Shown here: piece by piece, positions 1-10,759 of the stretch | Layout: every line of letters begins with the position of its first letter | Position numbering within the stretch: the stretch's first letter is position 1 | Assembly (NCBI GenBank): GCA_013076295.1 | Contig: RQOL01000699.1 | Span: 4,898,001 to 4,962,000 of the forward strand | Direction of reading: 5' to 3' | From: Sanderia malayensis | Taxonomy: Eukaryota; Cnidaria; Scyphozoa; Semaeostomeae; Pelagiidae | DNA: 64,000 bases | Made by a program: the position numbers and the translations under genes | Notes under the pieces: model-generated | What the model was told of the DNA's origin: nothing | Seen by the model: only the letters and a program-made list of their open reading frames with translations | Databases searched by the model: none

Positions 1-1600
1 GAAATAGCTTTCCAGTATACCTAAGTATTTTTAATATCATCCGTAGAATCATTACTGAACATTACTTATCATACTAATCATTATTGATTTTGTTTTTGTT
101 TATTTAGAACTATGGAACTCAGTAGTGTAATTAGCTGAATATCTAGTATTGTAGCGAAAGATCTTCTGTTGCTTTTTTTCAGTAAAAAGTAAAAAACATA
201 AGAATAATTTGTTTGTGACTAATGATAAAGTCCAAAGCTTTCTTTTATTCTTGTCAACTTTTGCGCTTGGCGGAGGAGCGGGCTTCACTAAAAGGGGTTT
301 TCAAGGAATGCGATTGTTAGAATTTCCTCCACTCTCCGCGCGTTTTACATTGTTTCCCTTCTCAAAATTATCAGATGACCCTTGCGAATATATTGGAGCC
401 AAATTTCTTCGAACTTGAAAGTTACTTGTAGGCAATGAATATTAATTTTTGCTTCAAATGGAAATTAGTTCCACAATCAACCAGACATTTCAATACTCCA
501 AGTGTTAAGCTTTTTTCAGACAAACTCCTTTAGTTAAATAGCATCAAGAAGAGAAGATAGTACGAGTATCAGAAAAGTAACTATTGATTGAAAACCTTCA
601 TCAAGCTACCCTGCAAGGCAGACTGGCATCCCTGCATATCAGTATCCTGGATTTTGTTGTTAAGGGGTCACTGGATCAAGTTCCTGATAGGTCAATTGTT
701 CCTGGTCGTCTTGGAGACTGAAGAAGGATGACGACAGAGATGGAGGAGCAAAGCAGTCAAGCAGAAGACTTTTTTCTTCAACGGCGACAAATTAAAAATT
801 GAGTCAACTGGAGCAATGAAATGAATCTATCTATCGGCATTAAAAGACAACAAAGACAGATATCATACAAATTTTGGTAATAGAGATTAAAATATTTTGT
901 ATTACCTGGATTTTTGTTAAATATTTTTACTGTTTGATTTTTTTTTGAAGAATTTTTGATTTGGGTTTTTCGGCAAGTTAGGACGGCTGAGCCCCCTTTC
1001 TTTAGGCCACAATTTGGATGCAAGTTTAACATTGTGGGGTATTGAGATATTCTTGACTTTAGGTAGTAAAGTTTTTAGTGTGTTTGTAGTGTGTATTGTA
1101 TTTGAAAAATTGATCTAATTTAGAAATACGGATAATTCTTACAGGGAGCAAAGAATCCTGATACGTTTTAGGCATCGGCTTTGGCTTTGAATTAATATCT
1201 GATTTTAATTTCTTATTTTGCAATAGAGCTCAGAAGTTGTTGGAAAGCGACAAGAATTCATCTGCATTGAATTTATACTATGATGGAGGTTGATATATAA
1301 ATAGGTTTGGTTACCAGTAAATTGTCCACATGAATGTTTAACATACAGGTATGTTCATATTTTTTTGACCAGGGGGTGGCATACAAAGCCTGCCAAGTTT
1401 TATTGTGTCAACAAATAGTGGTGCTTTATTTTTGTGTTTACCTATACAAAATGAACGACTCTTCTTTGAGCTCAACACAGTGTATTATCATAGTTTTGTT
1501 ACTTGTAAATATTTCTTTATGTATTTTGGTGCTTATGCATCAAGTCCTTTGCCCTCCTTCTGGAAAAGGTGGCCTCAAAGTTGTGTTGTTTGTACTCTTC
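1..1600. other. No convincing gene; leader-like non-coding DNA
   Basis: AT-rich sequence with only short unconvincing open frames. One plus-strand frame at 209-418 starts with a hydrophobic stretch but ends after 69 codons and has no recognisable domain. The corresponding positions of copy 2 (20,150-21,760) and a diverged relative near 51,540-51,730 suggest part of a repeated leader or promoter region rather than a gene. Confidence 0.5.
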
Positions 1601-2425
1601 TCAATTTAATTGTCTCTTGTCAGTTTTTTTAAATGCTTTGTAGTGAGTGAGTTTCGATTTGAAGGCATTCAATGCCTTCAACTGCCCCTTCATCAAGTCA
1701 TTATTTGTTGGCTCTGCACCTGTCAGAAAGTTATTGTGCTCCAGAGATATTTTATTCAATTTTAATTCGTTTTTTTGTTTTTGCCTGCTTTGCAATGGGA
1801 GCAAATTCAATCTGATCTCAATTTCCATAAGAGTGCATCAATGTTTTTCTACTTCTTTTACAATTTTTAATATATAGTGGCAGTAAACATTTTTCCTGTC
1901 CCATCTCTTCTAATAATTTAATCAATGATAATTTATAAAAGCATGGATGATTTTCTGTGAATAAATGAGTTAGTAATTGATTTTTTCGCAATGTAATACT
2001 TTGAGTTCCAAATTCTGTAAAGTAGTCTCTGCACCTGTGGCTTATTTTCAAAGTGTTATTGACAATATGTTTAGGTAACATGTTTTTATGGTATTGCCAT
2101 TAAATATGGACCATTGTGCATGATTAGCAACTTTCCATCCAAGAATAGGGGCTACAGAGCACAAATCAGCCAGGCATTTTTTGAGCAGACATTCATTTAT
2201 TGTTTTCTTTATCAAAGCATTTAAATTCTTGGAATTTATCCTTTATAAGATTTACATTCTCTGCAAAATATTTGCTATTTACCAGGTGAATACATTCTTT
2301 AATTTTAACACCAGCCCTGGTAGCAATCAGCATTTCTTCACAGTACGTGATGACTTTACACTCCATCATTGTTCCCCTGGTCTGGGTGACAAATTAACTA
2401 TATTTCAAAAACATATATTTTAAAT
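1601..2425 (-). pseudogene. Decayed minus-strand coding remnant
   Basis: Several minus-strand frames run on from one another with frame changes: about 2,425-2,205, 2,190-2,095, 2,081-1,818 and 1,828-1,601. They read like soluble protein rather than random sequence, with blocks such as HIVNNTLKISHRCRDYF and LADLCSVAPILGWKV. No single frame spans the region and I do not recognise the family. Copy 2 has the same remnant at about 21,757-22,582 with its own small indels. It could be a fragment of a transposon-encoded protein. Confidence 0.35.
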
Positions 2426-2530
2426 AAACAAATTACAGTTTCAAATTCAATATTTAGTTGGGTAACCGCACACTTTTAAAAATGTGATATGAGAAACTTC
2501 AACATGTTTGATTAATATCAAATCAAAATT

Positions 2531-2571
2531 AAACTATATATTCCATCGCAAATTCCAGCGATCATCAGCAG
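2531..2571 (-). repeat. Retroelement-end stem-loop motif
   Basis: On the minus strand a CTGATGA core is followed by a TCGC...GCGA stem around TGGAATTT and then an AT-rich run. The same motif occurs at 22,688-22,728 and, diverged, at 49,006-49,045 beside a Penelope-type fragment. This points to a conserved element end. CTGATGA recalls hammerhead ribozymes of Penelope elements, but the GAAA half of that core is not intact here. Confidence 0.35.
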
Positions 2572-2748
2572 AGTAAATTGAAATAGATTTACAAACATTT
2601 ACAAGTTGTGGGTTGTTTTTGGGTTGTTCAGCCTGTTCTTGGGTTGTTCCGCTTTTTTGTAACGACGCCAATGCACCCCCAAAACATGACCGAAATGGAA
2701 TTTTTAAATGTTGGCTGAAAATAGTTTGGATCATTTGCCTCTGAACTT

Positions 2749-4035
2749 TTTTTTTTAAAGTTTCATTTCATTTTAAAAATTCAGCTACATACAAAATACA
2801 ATATAATAAGTAAAAAACGAGAGTATAAATAAAAATAAAACTATGAAATATAAATATAAAATAAATATAATATAATAAATAATTAAAAATTAAAAAAACT
2901 GTCTAGAGCTCTGACGCACAAAATCATGGATTTTTGGAGTTTAAACGAAATTTTAGTTCTAATGTCTGAAAATACTTTATGTATTTTTGTCCTCTTTTCT
3001 CTGCTATTTTTGCCGCCAGTTTTTTGTGGAAAGTAATACATTCTTTCCCCATGGCCCCATTTGATCCGAAGACCAAGGGGGTGAATGAGCCATGCTCTAC
3101 TTCAATTACTCTTTGATTGTATGATCGCTTTTTTTCCTGTTCTGCATTTTTTAAAACAGTTTCTGTTGACTTATTTTGGTAAGATGGAGCTTTTAGATTT
3201 GTAACTCGTATATCGAAGTAGGCTGTTTGTCCTTCTCTAAAGAATCCTCTGGCTTTAATATCCAGGCGAGCGTTATCCTCTGTGTTGGCTGATGATAATG
3301 ATAAAACTTCACCTGTGAGTGGTAAAAGCCTTGGTTCTATGGCTACATTTCTACATACTTCATTCAATAGTCCAGCTTCCAAATTTCTCAATTCGTCGTG
3401 CCTTATATGGATGAACCCTCCTTTTTTGCATGTCATGGCATGCGGTATGGTGAAAGGCTGATTGCATGGACACTTGCTTGGCAAATTTTTAAGAGGAAGG
3501 TCATATCTCAGACAGAGAGCGTCCCGAAATTCCTCTTTGTTCAACACATATCTCTCTTCCTCCAATGGAAGCGCCACTAGCCAGTTGGAAGCACCCTTAT
3601 CCTTAGCCAATGATAGCGTTTTTTGTAAAGAGGGTGAGACCTTGTTTTCAATTTCTGCAGCCCTGTTCTTACTCTGAATAATTCTTTGACTCTTACAGTC
3701 TTTAAACACTTTTTCTGTCTCATTTGGGTCTGGTGTTTCATACATTCATTGTTGCACTATTAAAGCTGCTAATGGGGCGCTAATCGTTTTTGATGCTTGG
3801 AACTCCCTAGTTGATTTTTCCATTATGTTTCCTATTCCCAATCCTCCCAGACGTGTAGGCATGCTAATGATGTCATCAAGATCCGGGGGGATGTCGCATC
3901 CAAATATTGTTGGTATAAGCTTGTCACATATGCATTCCATGAGGGGTCTCAATAGACGGCCAATTTCCGGTATCGTTCTGATGTAATATGTGAATTTATG
4001 TTTGTACCCATGTATATATGCACTGTATGCAGCTT
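2749..4035 (-). mobile_element. 5'-truncated non-LTR retrotransposon insert
   Basis: The 1,287-base insert is flanked by a perfect 16-base target duplication, ATTTGCCTCTGAACTT, at 2,733-2,748 and 4,036-4,051. At the left edge a run of T on the plus strand is the poly(A) tail of a minus-strand element, followed by an AT-rich 3' UTR (2,760-2,920). Coding sequence then runs leftward from 3,952 to 2,924. The right end cuts into coding sequence, as expected for 5' truncation during target-primed reverse transcription. Confidence 0.85.
2924..3952 (-). pseudogene. C-terminal part of retroelement polyprotein with zinc knuckle and endonuclease-like domain
   Basis: The ORF is open for 273 codons (3,745-2,924) and extends upstream in the same frame to 3,952 past one in-frame stop at 3,746. 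The N-terminal part contains RLGGLGI, typical of the region just after a reverse transcriptase. A zinc-knuckle-like cluster CPC...HAMTC follows, then a stretch with LDIKARGF, YFDIRV and a YNQRVIEVEHGSFTP block. That order resembles elements with a C-terminal restriction-like endonuclease, though I cannot prove the PD-(D/E)XK assignment. Copy 2 lacks the stop but has a frameshift elsewhere. Confidence 0.6.
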
Positions 4036-4589
4036 ATTTGCCTCTGAACTTGTTCTTCACACACGAAGGGTTTTAGAATCATTTTTTAAACCAAATCCGG
4101 CATTCATCAGAAAAAACAACATCTTGCCACTGATCAACTGTGCAATGGCCCAGAGCACGAGACCAAGCGAGACGGCAAGATTTCATTCCGTATTTACCGA
4201 GAATTCTCTTTACTAGGTATTTTGACACATTTTTGTCGGGATACGATTTCTGACCGCCTTGCACACAACTCGCTCACCTCGTTTGTCAAATTTTTTAGGG
4301 CGTCGCGTTCTGTTCTTGGCAATTTCTTAACAGAATTTGTTGCTTGGAAAATTTTATAAATTCTTAACGCAAACAACAATTCTTCCAATTTTTGGATAAA
4401 ACAGTCCCGTCTCTCTCAATATTTTGACGGCGAGTCTCTCTTCATACGACAATTCTCTGATTTTAGGCATTGTTTACATTTTCATCCATTGCAAAGGAAA
4501 TAGCAATAATTTGTTTATCTTTGTTAAAAAATTATCACCCAGTATTGAATGAAGGATTTCTGTGCACGGCACAGCGCAACCGAAGGTTC

Positions 4590-4690
4590 TGCTCGTCCAC
4601 TTGGCGAGCGGAGCGAGGTTTCAGGGGTGTCTGGAGGCGAAGCCTCCGAAAAACATTGTTTGGGCGACGCCCTTTACTTTGGCTATAAAT
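4590..4690. repeat. GC-rich hairpin cluster
   Basis: In an otherwise AT-rich tract lie short perfect hairpins: GGAGGCGAAGCCTCC and GGGCGACGCCC, with a GCGAGCGGAGCGAGG stretch just before. Copy 2 repeats them at 24,762-24,862. Such stems are common at ends of non-autonomous transposons; I cannot assign a family. Confidence 0.5.
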
Positions 4691-4891
4691 GTGATGACCA
4701 CACCCTTTACCATTCTTAAATTTTGCTCTTTCTAGTGGCTTAAATTAACTATTATCTGCGCAGAAACTTTCAGAAGTCAATCAAAATAATTTACTTGCCA
4801 AGTTTTTAAACATGACATGGCTATATTGATAAGCTGCTATTACTATTGATAGACAGGAGAAACGCCCTAAACCTCATGTAAACGAGTTATC

Positions 4892-6584
4892 TTAAGAAAG
4901 GAAAGGATATCGTCCTCTTTCTGACTTCATACGTCTCAGAACTTGCCTAGCTTTGAAAGATGTGGAGCTTGTCTTTCGCTTTAATGTTCTTACTCGATGG
5001 CGTGGTAAATGCAGTGATTGTACTCCATCAATGTAAAATTTTGCTGCTTCTGAAATGATGCTTTCGCTGTTCAAAACATTGCTTGTTGCCCAGTCGAGTA
5101 TGGTTCGATCTTCTAACGTAGTACGGTTCTGGCGAACTTCTCTTTGGCTATCCATTACACTGTAGAAACTTTCTACAATAGCCTCCCATTGACAAAGCAA
5201 TGTCGAATGCTGTCATGGCTACATTTTCTGCTCTACCGTACATCAGTTCATCTGTATACAGCACAGGGCCTCTTTTAAGGAATCAGAGCTGGGGGGGGGG
5301 GGCAAATTTTAAAAAAGTGACCTCAGTTTTACCGTGGGAAAAAAATTTATTTTTCAGGACTGCCAAAATAATGATGCAGGCGAGTCAAAAATTATGGTAG
5401 AAAAGAGTATTTTAAGATTGATAACTTTCCTTTTAACAAAATCTAAACTGAAAAAAGCGAAAAATTATTTCAACCAAAGAACTTTTTGACGATGTCTCTT
5501 TCATAATATGAGTGATTTTTGGCAAATTCATTCTACGGTCCTTCATGGTAAGAAAAGTTTGAACCGCTGATCTTGGGTTGAACTTTGCTGTTGGCACTTC
5601 ATTCCAGTGGATCATCAACCGAGAGTTAAGGGTTTTTCAGTTGTAGCCATTCGCAAGTCTGAAAATAGCATGTTATATGTCGAGACAAACTTTTCTACCG
5701 TCATACTGTGTGGACAAACAACCGAAAAGCTTGACAACAACTTTGTAACTAGCTGTTTGCTACCTCTCAGCATATGAAAAAGGCGGACTCCAAAGGGAGG
5801 CTTGTCGAAGGGGAGGCTTGTTCGAAAACAAAAGCATTTTTATCTCGGTTTCTTGATTCTTAGTTGCTATTTCGGTTTCTTGCTTAGTGTAGAAAATAGA
5901 AACTGCTAAAATAAAAGCATCAAAGGGAAAAAGGACCTCTGCTGGGGGGGGGGGCAAAATATCATAAAAAGCTTTAACTGGGGGGCAGCCAGCATGGCTT
6001 GGGGGGGGGGCTTTTGCCCCCAGTTTGTATGTTCAAAGAGGCCCTGATACAGCAAAGAAATTACTTTTGTTTCATCTAAAAATGCTTCAAACGGTGGATG
6101 GTTAGCAAATCCAAATGCAAATAAAGAGTGCAGATTTAGTTGGCAAGCTTCCTGTTGTACCGTATTCATGGCCATAAGTTTGGTCTCTGGATCTGATAAT
6201 ATGGCTGTGACGATGCCATCATCTTTGATTGGCTTTAAACAGGATAAAAATGTGCTCTTCTTATCTTTGTTCCAAGCCAAGTATCGTAGCGCACATTTCA
6301 GTTGTCGCAAACCACTCGAGTAAAGCCTGCCATCAAAGCGCTCATCATTTGAGGCCTTTATGTGCTTTAACTCAGATTTCCAGAAAGAATTTCTTAAAGG
6401 TTGCCAATCCATATAGCTCGAAGTCAACTTCTTTTATCTTAAGACGGTCGTTTGACAGCCTCTCACCACAAAATTGTTCCGCCAAAATTTCATTTATGAG
6501 ACTTTGCCAAGTTATTGAGAAACCCACTGTTTTGAATCTAGAATCTTGCAGGGTGCAAACAGTGCTGCTAAGAATTATGGGCAA
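4892..6584 (-). pseudogene. Uncharacterised gene fragment split by a hAT MITE
   Basis: The minus-strand coding sequence begins around 6,584 and continues in 6,427-6,055, with a frame change near 6,425. It is interrupted by the hAT-type insert 5,264-6,046 and resumes in 5,255-4,892, with another frame change near 5,200. The distal part ends with a basic tail rich in Arg and Lys (SFKARQVLRRMKSERGRYPF). No domain is recognised. The presence of homologous sequence on both sides of a clean MITE with target duplication shows it was one unit before insertion. It could be a transposon-encoded or host protein relic. Confidence 0.5.
5264..6046. mobile_element. Non-autonomous hAT-type MITE
   Basis: The 783-base element has terminal inverted repeats beginning CAGGGCCTCTTT and ending AAAGAGGCCCTG. 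It is bounded by a perfect 8-base target duplication ATACAGCA (5,256-5,263 and 6,047-6,054). The 8-base duplication and CAGGG ends are hAT hallmarks. G-runs of 10-12 bases lie near both ends. No transposase frame is present. Confidence 0.88.
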
Positions 6585-6729
6585 AATATGAAATTTGTTT
6601 TGCGGCAGGCACCTTTAGTCATCACCCTTTTAAGCACTTTGGAAATCCTAAACAAAATACCATTTGAGTGAGCATTTCCTGAGGTTGGTATTGATAAATC
6701 TTATCTTGGCATGTTTACCACCCGGGGTA

Positions 6730-7270
6730 ATGTCTGTGCAGTACAGTGGAGGCTGTGCAGTACAGTGGAGGTTGTTCAGTACAGTGGAGGGATAACATCA
6801 GTACAGTGGGGGGATAACATCAGTACAGTGGAGGTTGTTCAGTACAGCGGAGGGCTAACATCAGTACAGTGGAGGGATAACATTGAGTACAGTGGAGGCT
6901 GTGCAGTACAGCGGAGGGCTAACATCAGTACAGTGGAGGGATAACATGATGTGTGTGGGGGGATAACATCAGTACAGTGGAGGCTGTTCAGTACTGTGGA
7001 GGGATAACATCAGTACAGTGGAGGGATAACATGATTCATGTGGGGGGATAACATTGAGTACAGTGGAGGCTGTTCAGTACAGTGGGGGGATAACATCAGT
7101 ACAGTGGAGGCTGTGCAGTACTGTGGAGGGATAACATCAGTACAGTGGAGGGATAACATGATGCTTGTGGGGGGATAGCATCAGTACAGTGGAGGCTGTT
7201 CAGTACTGTGGAGGGATGACATCAGTACAGTGGAGGGATAACATCAGTACAGTGGAGGCTGTGCAGTACA
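6730..7270 (+). repeat. Left arm of foldback-like element, tandem units
   Basis: The array is built on CAGTACAGTGGAGG with alternating spacers (CTGTG, TTGTT, GATAACAT). Units recur every 20-45 bases in higher-order blocks and variant units appear in the same order in the right arm. Inverted partner of 8,846-9,347. Confidence 0.9.
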
Positions 7271-7281
7271 TTGAAAGATGT

Positions 7282-8046
7282 TCATTGAAAGATGTTCCCT
7301 TCCTTGTGGACACTTGCCTTATGACTTCGTAAGCTATCGCTGGATTTAAACATCTTACCACAGCCAGGTGTGTCGCAACGAAACTCCTTCTTCCCATGCG
7401 CGTTCTGGCAGTGTCTTTTTAGGTCAGATTTGTCCCTGAAGTGGAGTTGGCAAAACGAGCAGCAAATCTTTAGCGTCCCATGGACGGTATCAACATGGCG
7501 TTTCAGATGGTCTTTTCTTGTGAAAGATTTGTTGCATGCATGATGTGAACAACAGAGTCTGGTTTCTTTTTCTTCCGAATAATGCGTGTTGTCCTCTTGG
7601 CTGTGGCTTGTGAAAGTTGATACGATGCTAGAAGACTCGGTGGCAGACGGGTTTAGATTTGATGCTGAAGCTTGCATTGCATGTTGCACAGGTGCTACGA
7701 AATTGGGTCCAAGATTTGCAATTGGTTTTTGAAAGTTTATATTCCCAATTTGCCTGAGAAATGGGTCCCCTTCAGCTGCAATTTCCTGCCCGTACTCTTC
7801 AAAGCCATGCTGACTACTCGCACTCGACTGGGTATTGGCCATTGCTTGCCCTCTGCCATCACTCTCTTGAAAAAAATTTGACTCAAACGTTGTTGTTGAG
7901 GAGGGAAACGGCCTTGGCAAATTTAGCGATTCATCAGCGTCTATTACTCTTTGTTGCGGCAAATTCTTATGAACTTCAATACGCTGAATCCCAGCTGAAG
8001 GACTCCGAAATGTTGGCCTTGCTTCTCCTCTTCTGTTCACTGACAT
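7282..8046 (-). CDS. C2H2 zinc-finger protein inside foldback-like element
   Basis: This single open frame of 254 codons ends 12 bases from the left arm. Residues 1 to about 165 are low-complexity (Ser, Asn, Gln rich). Three consecutive C2H2 fingers fill the C-terminal third: CSHHACNKSF...H...H, CSFCQLHF...H...H and CDTPGCGKMF...H...H, each with the usual C-C-(12)-H-H spacing. Such proteins bind DNA as transcription factors. An intact frame between transposon arms suggests gene capture or an element-encoded DNA-binding protein. The finger-to-finger linkers are not the classical TGEKP. The start chosen is the first Met of the frame; an upstream exon cannot be excluded. Confidence 0.75.
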   Translation of the reverse strand: MSVNRRGEARPTFRSPSAGIQRIEVHKNLPQQRVIDADESLNLPRPFPSSTTTFESNFFQESDGRGQAMANTQSSASSQHGFEEYGQEIAAEGDPFLRQIGNINFQKPIANLGPNFVAPVQHAMQASASNLNPSATESSSIVSTFTSHSQEDNTHYSEEKETRLCCSHHACNKSFTRKDHLKRHVDTVHGTLKICCSFCQLHFRDKSDLKRHCQNAHGKKEFRCDTPGCGKMFKSSDSLRSHKASVHKEGNIFQ

Positions 8047-8276
8047 TTTGTATTATTATTGATGAAATTAAATTGATCTGATCCCTTTTTTGCTATTTTC
8101 GATAAAATGTAGGTACCAGACAAGTGCTTCGTTTAACTAACGTCACCTTTGATCTACATGAGTTAGAGTAAATAAATTCTAAACTACTTGACTGAGAGAC
8201 ATTGATATTTGCAAACTTTTTACAGTCTTGCGGTTGCGGATGTGAATAATTTCTGTTTCTATTGTATCTTCAGTTA

Positions 8277-8677
8277 GGCCCCGTTTACACGAGACCGGTT
8301 CACTTTTGATCCGTATCAAAAGTGATACGGATAGGTTGCGTTTACACGGAGCCGCACTACTTGTGTTGCTGATGGGCTTTCCGTTTACACAAGTGCGGAT
8401 TTGCATGAAATAAAGGTGAAAAAAACGAAGTGAGGCTGAGAATCCAAACAAGAATATGCGCACAGCGCAAATTCTTGTAGACGGGTCAAAAGTAAGCCGG
8501 ATTTGCTGTTTACACGAGACCGGATGACTTTGAAAACGTCTTGCTAGAAGGATCAGAATTGATCTGGCTATCCGTATCTATTTTGATGCGGATTGCTTGG
8601 TCTCGTGTAAACGGGAGGCGTATCCGTATCAATTTTGTTTCGGATTCAAATGGATCCGGCCTCGTGTAAACGGGGCC
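8277..8677. mobile_element. Harbinger-type MITE with GGCCCCGTTTACACGAG ends
   Basis: The 401-base element has inverted ends GGCCCCGTTTACACGAG and a 3-base TTA target duplication (8,274-8,276 and 8,678-8,680), which fits PIF/Harbinger insertion. Inside are several further inverted copies of GTTTACACGAG and GATCCGTATCAA-like words. It is nested in the foldback-like element. A larger relative lies at 52,173-52,835. Confidence 0.8.
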
Positions 8678-8845
8678 TTAGTTTTATCATCTCATAACAC
8701 ATTCGACACATTTTTTACATTACATGCGTGTAATTTTTTTCTTATATTTCATTGTTGGGTAACGCATTTACTAATGGTTGCCTAGGTAGAATGTGAAAAA
8801 TAGCTATTCTTTATAAAATAGCGTAAGTTGACAGGAAGCTGATGT

Positions 8846-9347
8846 TACCCCTCCACAGTACTGCACAGCCTCCACTGTACTGATGTCATCCCTCCACAGT
8901 ACTGAACAGCCTCCACTGTACTGATGTTATCCCCCCACAAGCATCATGTTATCCCTCCACTGTACTGATGTTATCCCTCCACAGTACTGCACAGCCTCCA
9001 CTGTACTGATGTTATCCCCCCACTGTACTGAACAGCCTCCACTGTACTCAATGTTATCCCCCCACAAGCATCATGTTATCCCTCCACTGTACTGATGTTA
9101 TCCCTCCACAGTACTGAACAGCCTCCACTGTACTGATGTTATCCCCCCACACACATCATGTTATCCCTCCACTGTACTGATGTTAGCCCTCCGCTGTACT
9201 GCACAGCCTCCACTGTACTCAATGTTATCCCTCCACTGTACTGATGTTAGCCCTCCGCTGTACTGAACAACCTCCACTGTACTGATGTTATCCCCCCACT
9301 GTACTGATGTTATCCCTCCACTGTACTGAACAACCTCCACTGTACTG
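8846..9347 (-). repeat. Right arm of foldback-like element, tandem units
   Basis: Reverse-complement array of CCTCCACTGTACTG units mirroring the left arm. Its outer edge abuts the remaining start of a transposase gene at about 9,351. Confidence 0.9.
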
Positions 9348-9350
9348 CTT

Positions 9351-9495
9351 GCAATCCCTCCTTGCATATCCTCTCCACGCTAGACTTTGAGATCTTACAC
9401 CGTCTAGCGATTTCTCGATAGGAGAGCTTCGACTCCTGCCGAAGTAAATAAACGTACGCCTTCTTTCTCTCTCCAATAATAACTTGTTTCGACAT
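9351..9495 (-). pseudogene. N-terminal stub of IS630/Tc1-like transposase, truncated
   Basis: The minus-strand frame starts MSKQVIIGERKKAYVYL at 9,495 and matches the intact N-terminus at 28,396 in copy 2 for about 48 codons. It then runs into the right arm of the foldback-like element. The rest of the gene is missing in copy 1, so this stub is non-functional. Confidence 0.85.
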
Positions 9496-10003
9496 TATAA
9501 AACCTCTTCAAGCAATGAAAATCACAGAAAATAAATCATAAATTCTCAGTATCTTCTGCGATCGGAAAATTTTCGAAAAAATTTGTCGAACGTCTCTCGG
9601 AGCAACAATGTTGTGGATCGCAATCCAGCTCTCTGTTTCTTTTACTATGGGTTAAGGAACCACACAAAGAAGTACATACGCAGTGTTTATCGTTTTCTCA
9701 TAATTTTTCAACGCAACTCCAAAGCAACTTCAATACAACTGAACTAATCTAATCTAATACAGCAATATATGATTGTATCCTTTGACGTATACATATGAAA
9801 TCAACCAATCAAATTATAAAAAACAGGAAAAAGGAAGATTTTATTCTAAAATTACTAAGAGTGAAAAAATGTCGCAAAATGAAGTAATAAAGTACAAATA
9901 GGTGATTTGGCTCATACATGAGTCATCTGCAACAACCATGCCCATGTTCTTGTGCGCGCGCCGCCGCTTTTGAGGATTCCCAACAAACAATTTGTAACCT
10001 GTG

Positions 10004-10189
10004 TCAATGTTTTTTCTTTTTTTCCTTGTGAAACAACTGCAAATGATTTTCATCAACAAATTGAATGACTGGAGCAGTGTTTTCATTGTCCTGACCTTCA
10101 ACAGTTTCCGTAACTAATCGTTTTCTTTTCCTCCCAAATTGCAATTTCTTTTTAGCAGCTGGTTTCTCATTTTGTGTGTTATTTTTCAC
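10004..10189 (-). CDS. Small basic ORF of unknown nature, present in three loci
   Basis: The 61-codon frame is very rich in Lys and Arg (LQFGRKRKRLV, HKEKKKKH), like a nuclear-localisation tail. It is repeated at 28,905-29,090 and, rearranged, at about 47,140-47,330. It lies upstream of a transposase start on the same strand. No domain is recognised and it may be only an exon piece or a chance frame inside a transposon. Confidence 0.25.
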   Translation of the reverse strand: MKNNTQNEKPAAKKKLQFGRKRKRLVTETVEGQDNENTAPVIQFVDENHLQLFHKEKKKKH

Positions 10190-10759
10190 TTTAATTCTCT
10201 CTTCTTCCTTACTTTATTTATGTTGCTTTATTTATGATTTCATTGATGATAGTAACATCTTGTACATTCCCGTTCAAAATATATTGGGACACTTAGATAA
10301 AAGAATCATGGCGTTGCGTTTTTCAACGTGTTGTTAAGGAAAATTGCCCTAATATGTGCGACCCTCTCTGAGAAAACGTAGTCTAACCAATCTTAAAAAT
10401 ACTCATAATTAACAAGAAATGCTTCAACTTTTGAATTATATCTTAAAAAACATCCGATTTGTTCGATTTTAATGATTTTATTGATGAAATATTGACATGA
10501 CTTGAATGGCCTAGGGCTGGCTAGGTCACATGACTTGAACATCGCTCAGAGAAACCTGAAAAAATTTAAGTTATTTCACAGACAAACGCACATGGAAAAG
10601 AAATTTCATTAGAGTCGGAATTTCAAGTTATTTCGCTTCACAAAGAACTAACAAAACAATCTAAGAACATTACAATATCAATAAATAAAATAACATTTAA
10701 GTCGAGGAGCGTTCTTCCAAAAAGACGTCAATATTTTGTCATGTGGCCTTTACTTTGAA

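Larger units (their letters stand above)
2640..4470 (-). pseudogene. Tc1-like transposase remnant, split by a retrotransposon
   Basis: The minus strand starts at 4,470 with a helix-turn-helix-like start (MPKIRELSYEERLAVKIL) and continues through broken frames to the DDE catalytic-core motif VVFSDECRIWF near 4,080. Coding similarity resumes beyond the inserted element at 2,732, with a phrase equivalent to the family's VMVWGCI near 2,680, then decays. A 16-base direct repeat (2,733-2,748 and 4,036-4,051) marks the insertion. Several frame breaks and stops make it non-functional. Tc1/mariner transposases cut and paste their own DNA; this is a dead relic. Confidence 0.7.
6722..9350. mobile_element. 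Foldback-like element with tandem-repeat inverted arms
   Basis: Two arms of about 0.5 kb made of short tandem units containing CAGTACAGTGGAGG face each other in inverted orientation (6,730-7,270 and 8,846-9,347) around a 1.57-kb core. The arms match in the order of their variant units, including the interspersed TGGGGGGATAACAT and CAGCGGAGGGCTAACAT forms. The core holds a zinc-finger gene and a Harbinger-type MITE. Copy 2 of the duplication has no trace of it, so it arrived after duplication, replacing what is 26,884-28,253 there. The architecture matches foldback transposons; no transposase is visible. Confidence 0.8.

Noticed and set aside
1334..1609. 91-codon hydrophobic frame and its copy at 21,491
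   Set aside because: Poly-T-derived Phe/Leu/Val run without a signal-peptide or domain pattern; not supported as a gene.
6730..7270. Possible CRISPR array
   Set aside because: Repeats are not separated by unique spacers, the array is mirrored at 8,846-9,347, and the genome is clearly animal.
9161..9367. Open frames made of repeated QYSGG and STVE peptides in the foldback arms
   Set aside because: Frames in CAGTACAGTGGAGG repeats stay open by chance of unit length; no protein is implied.
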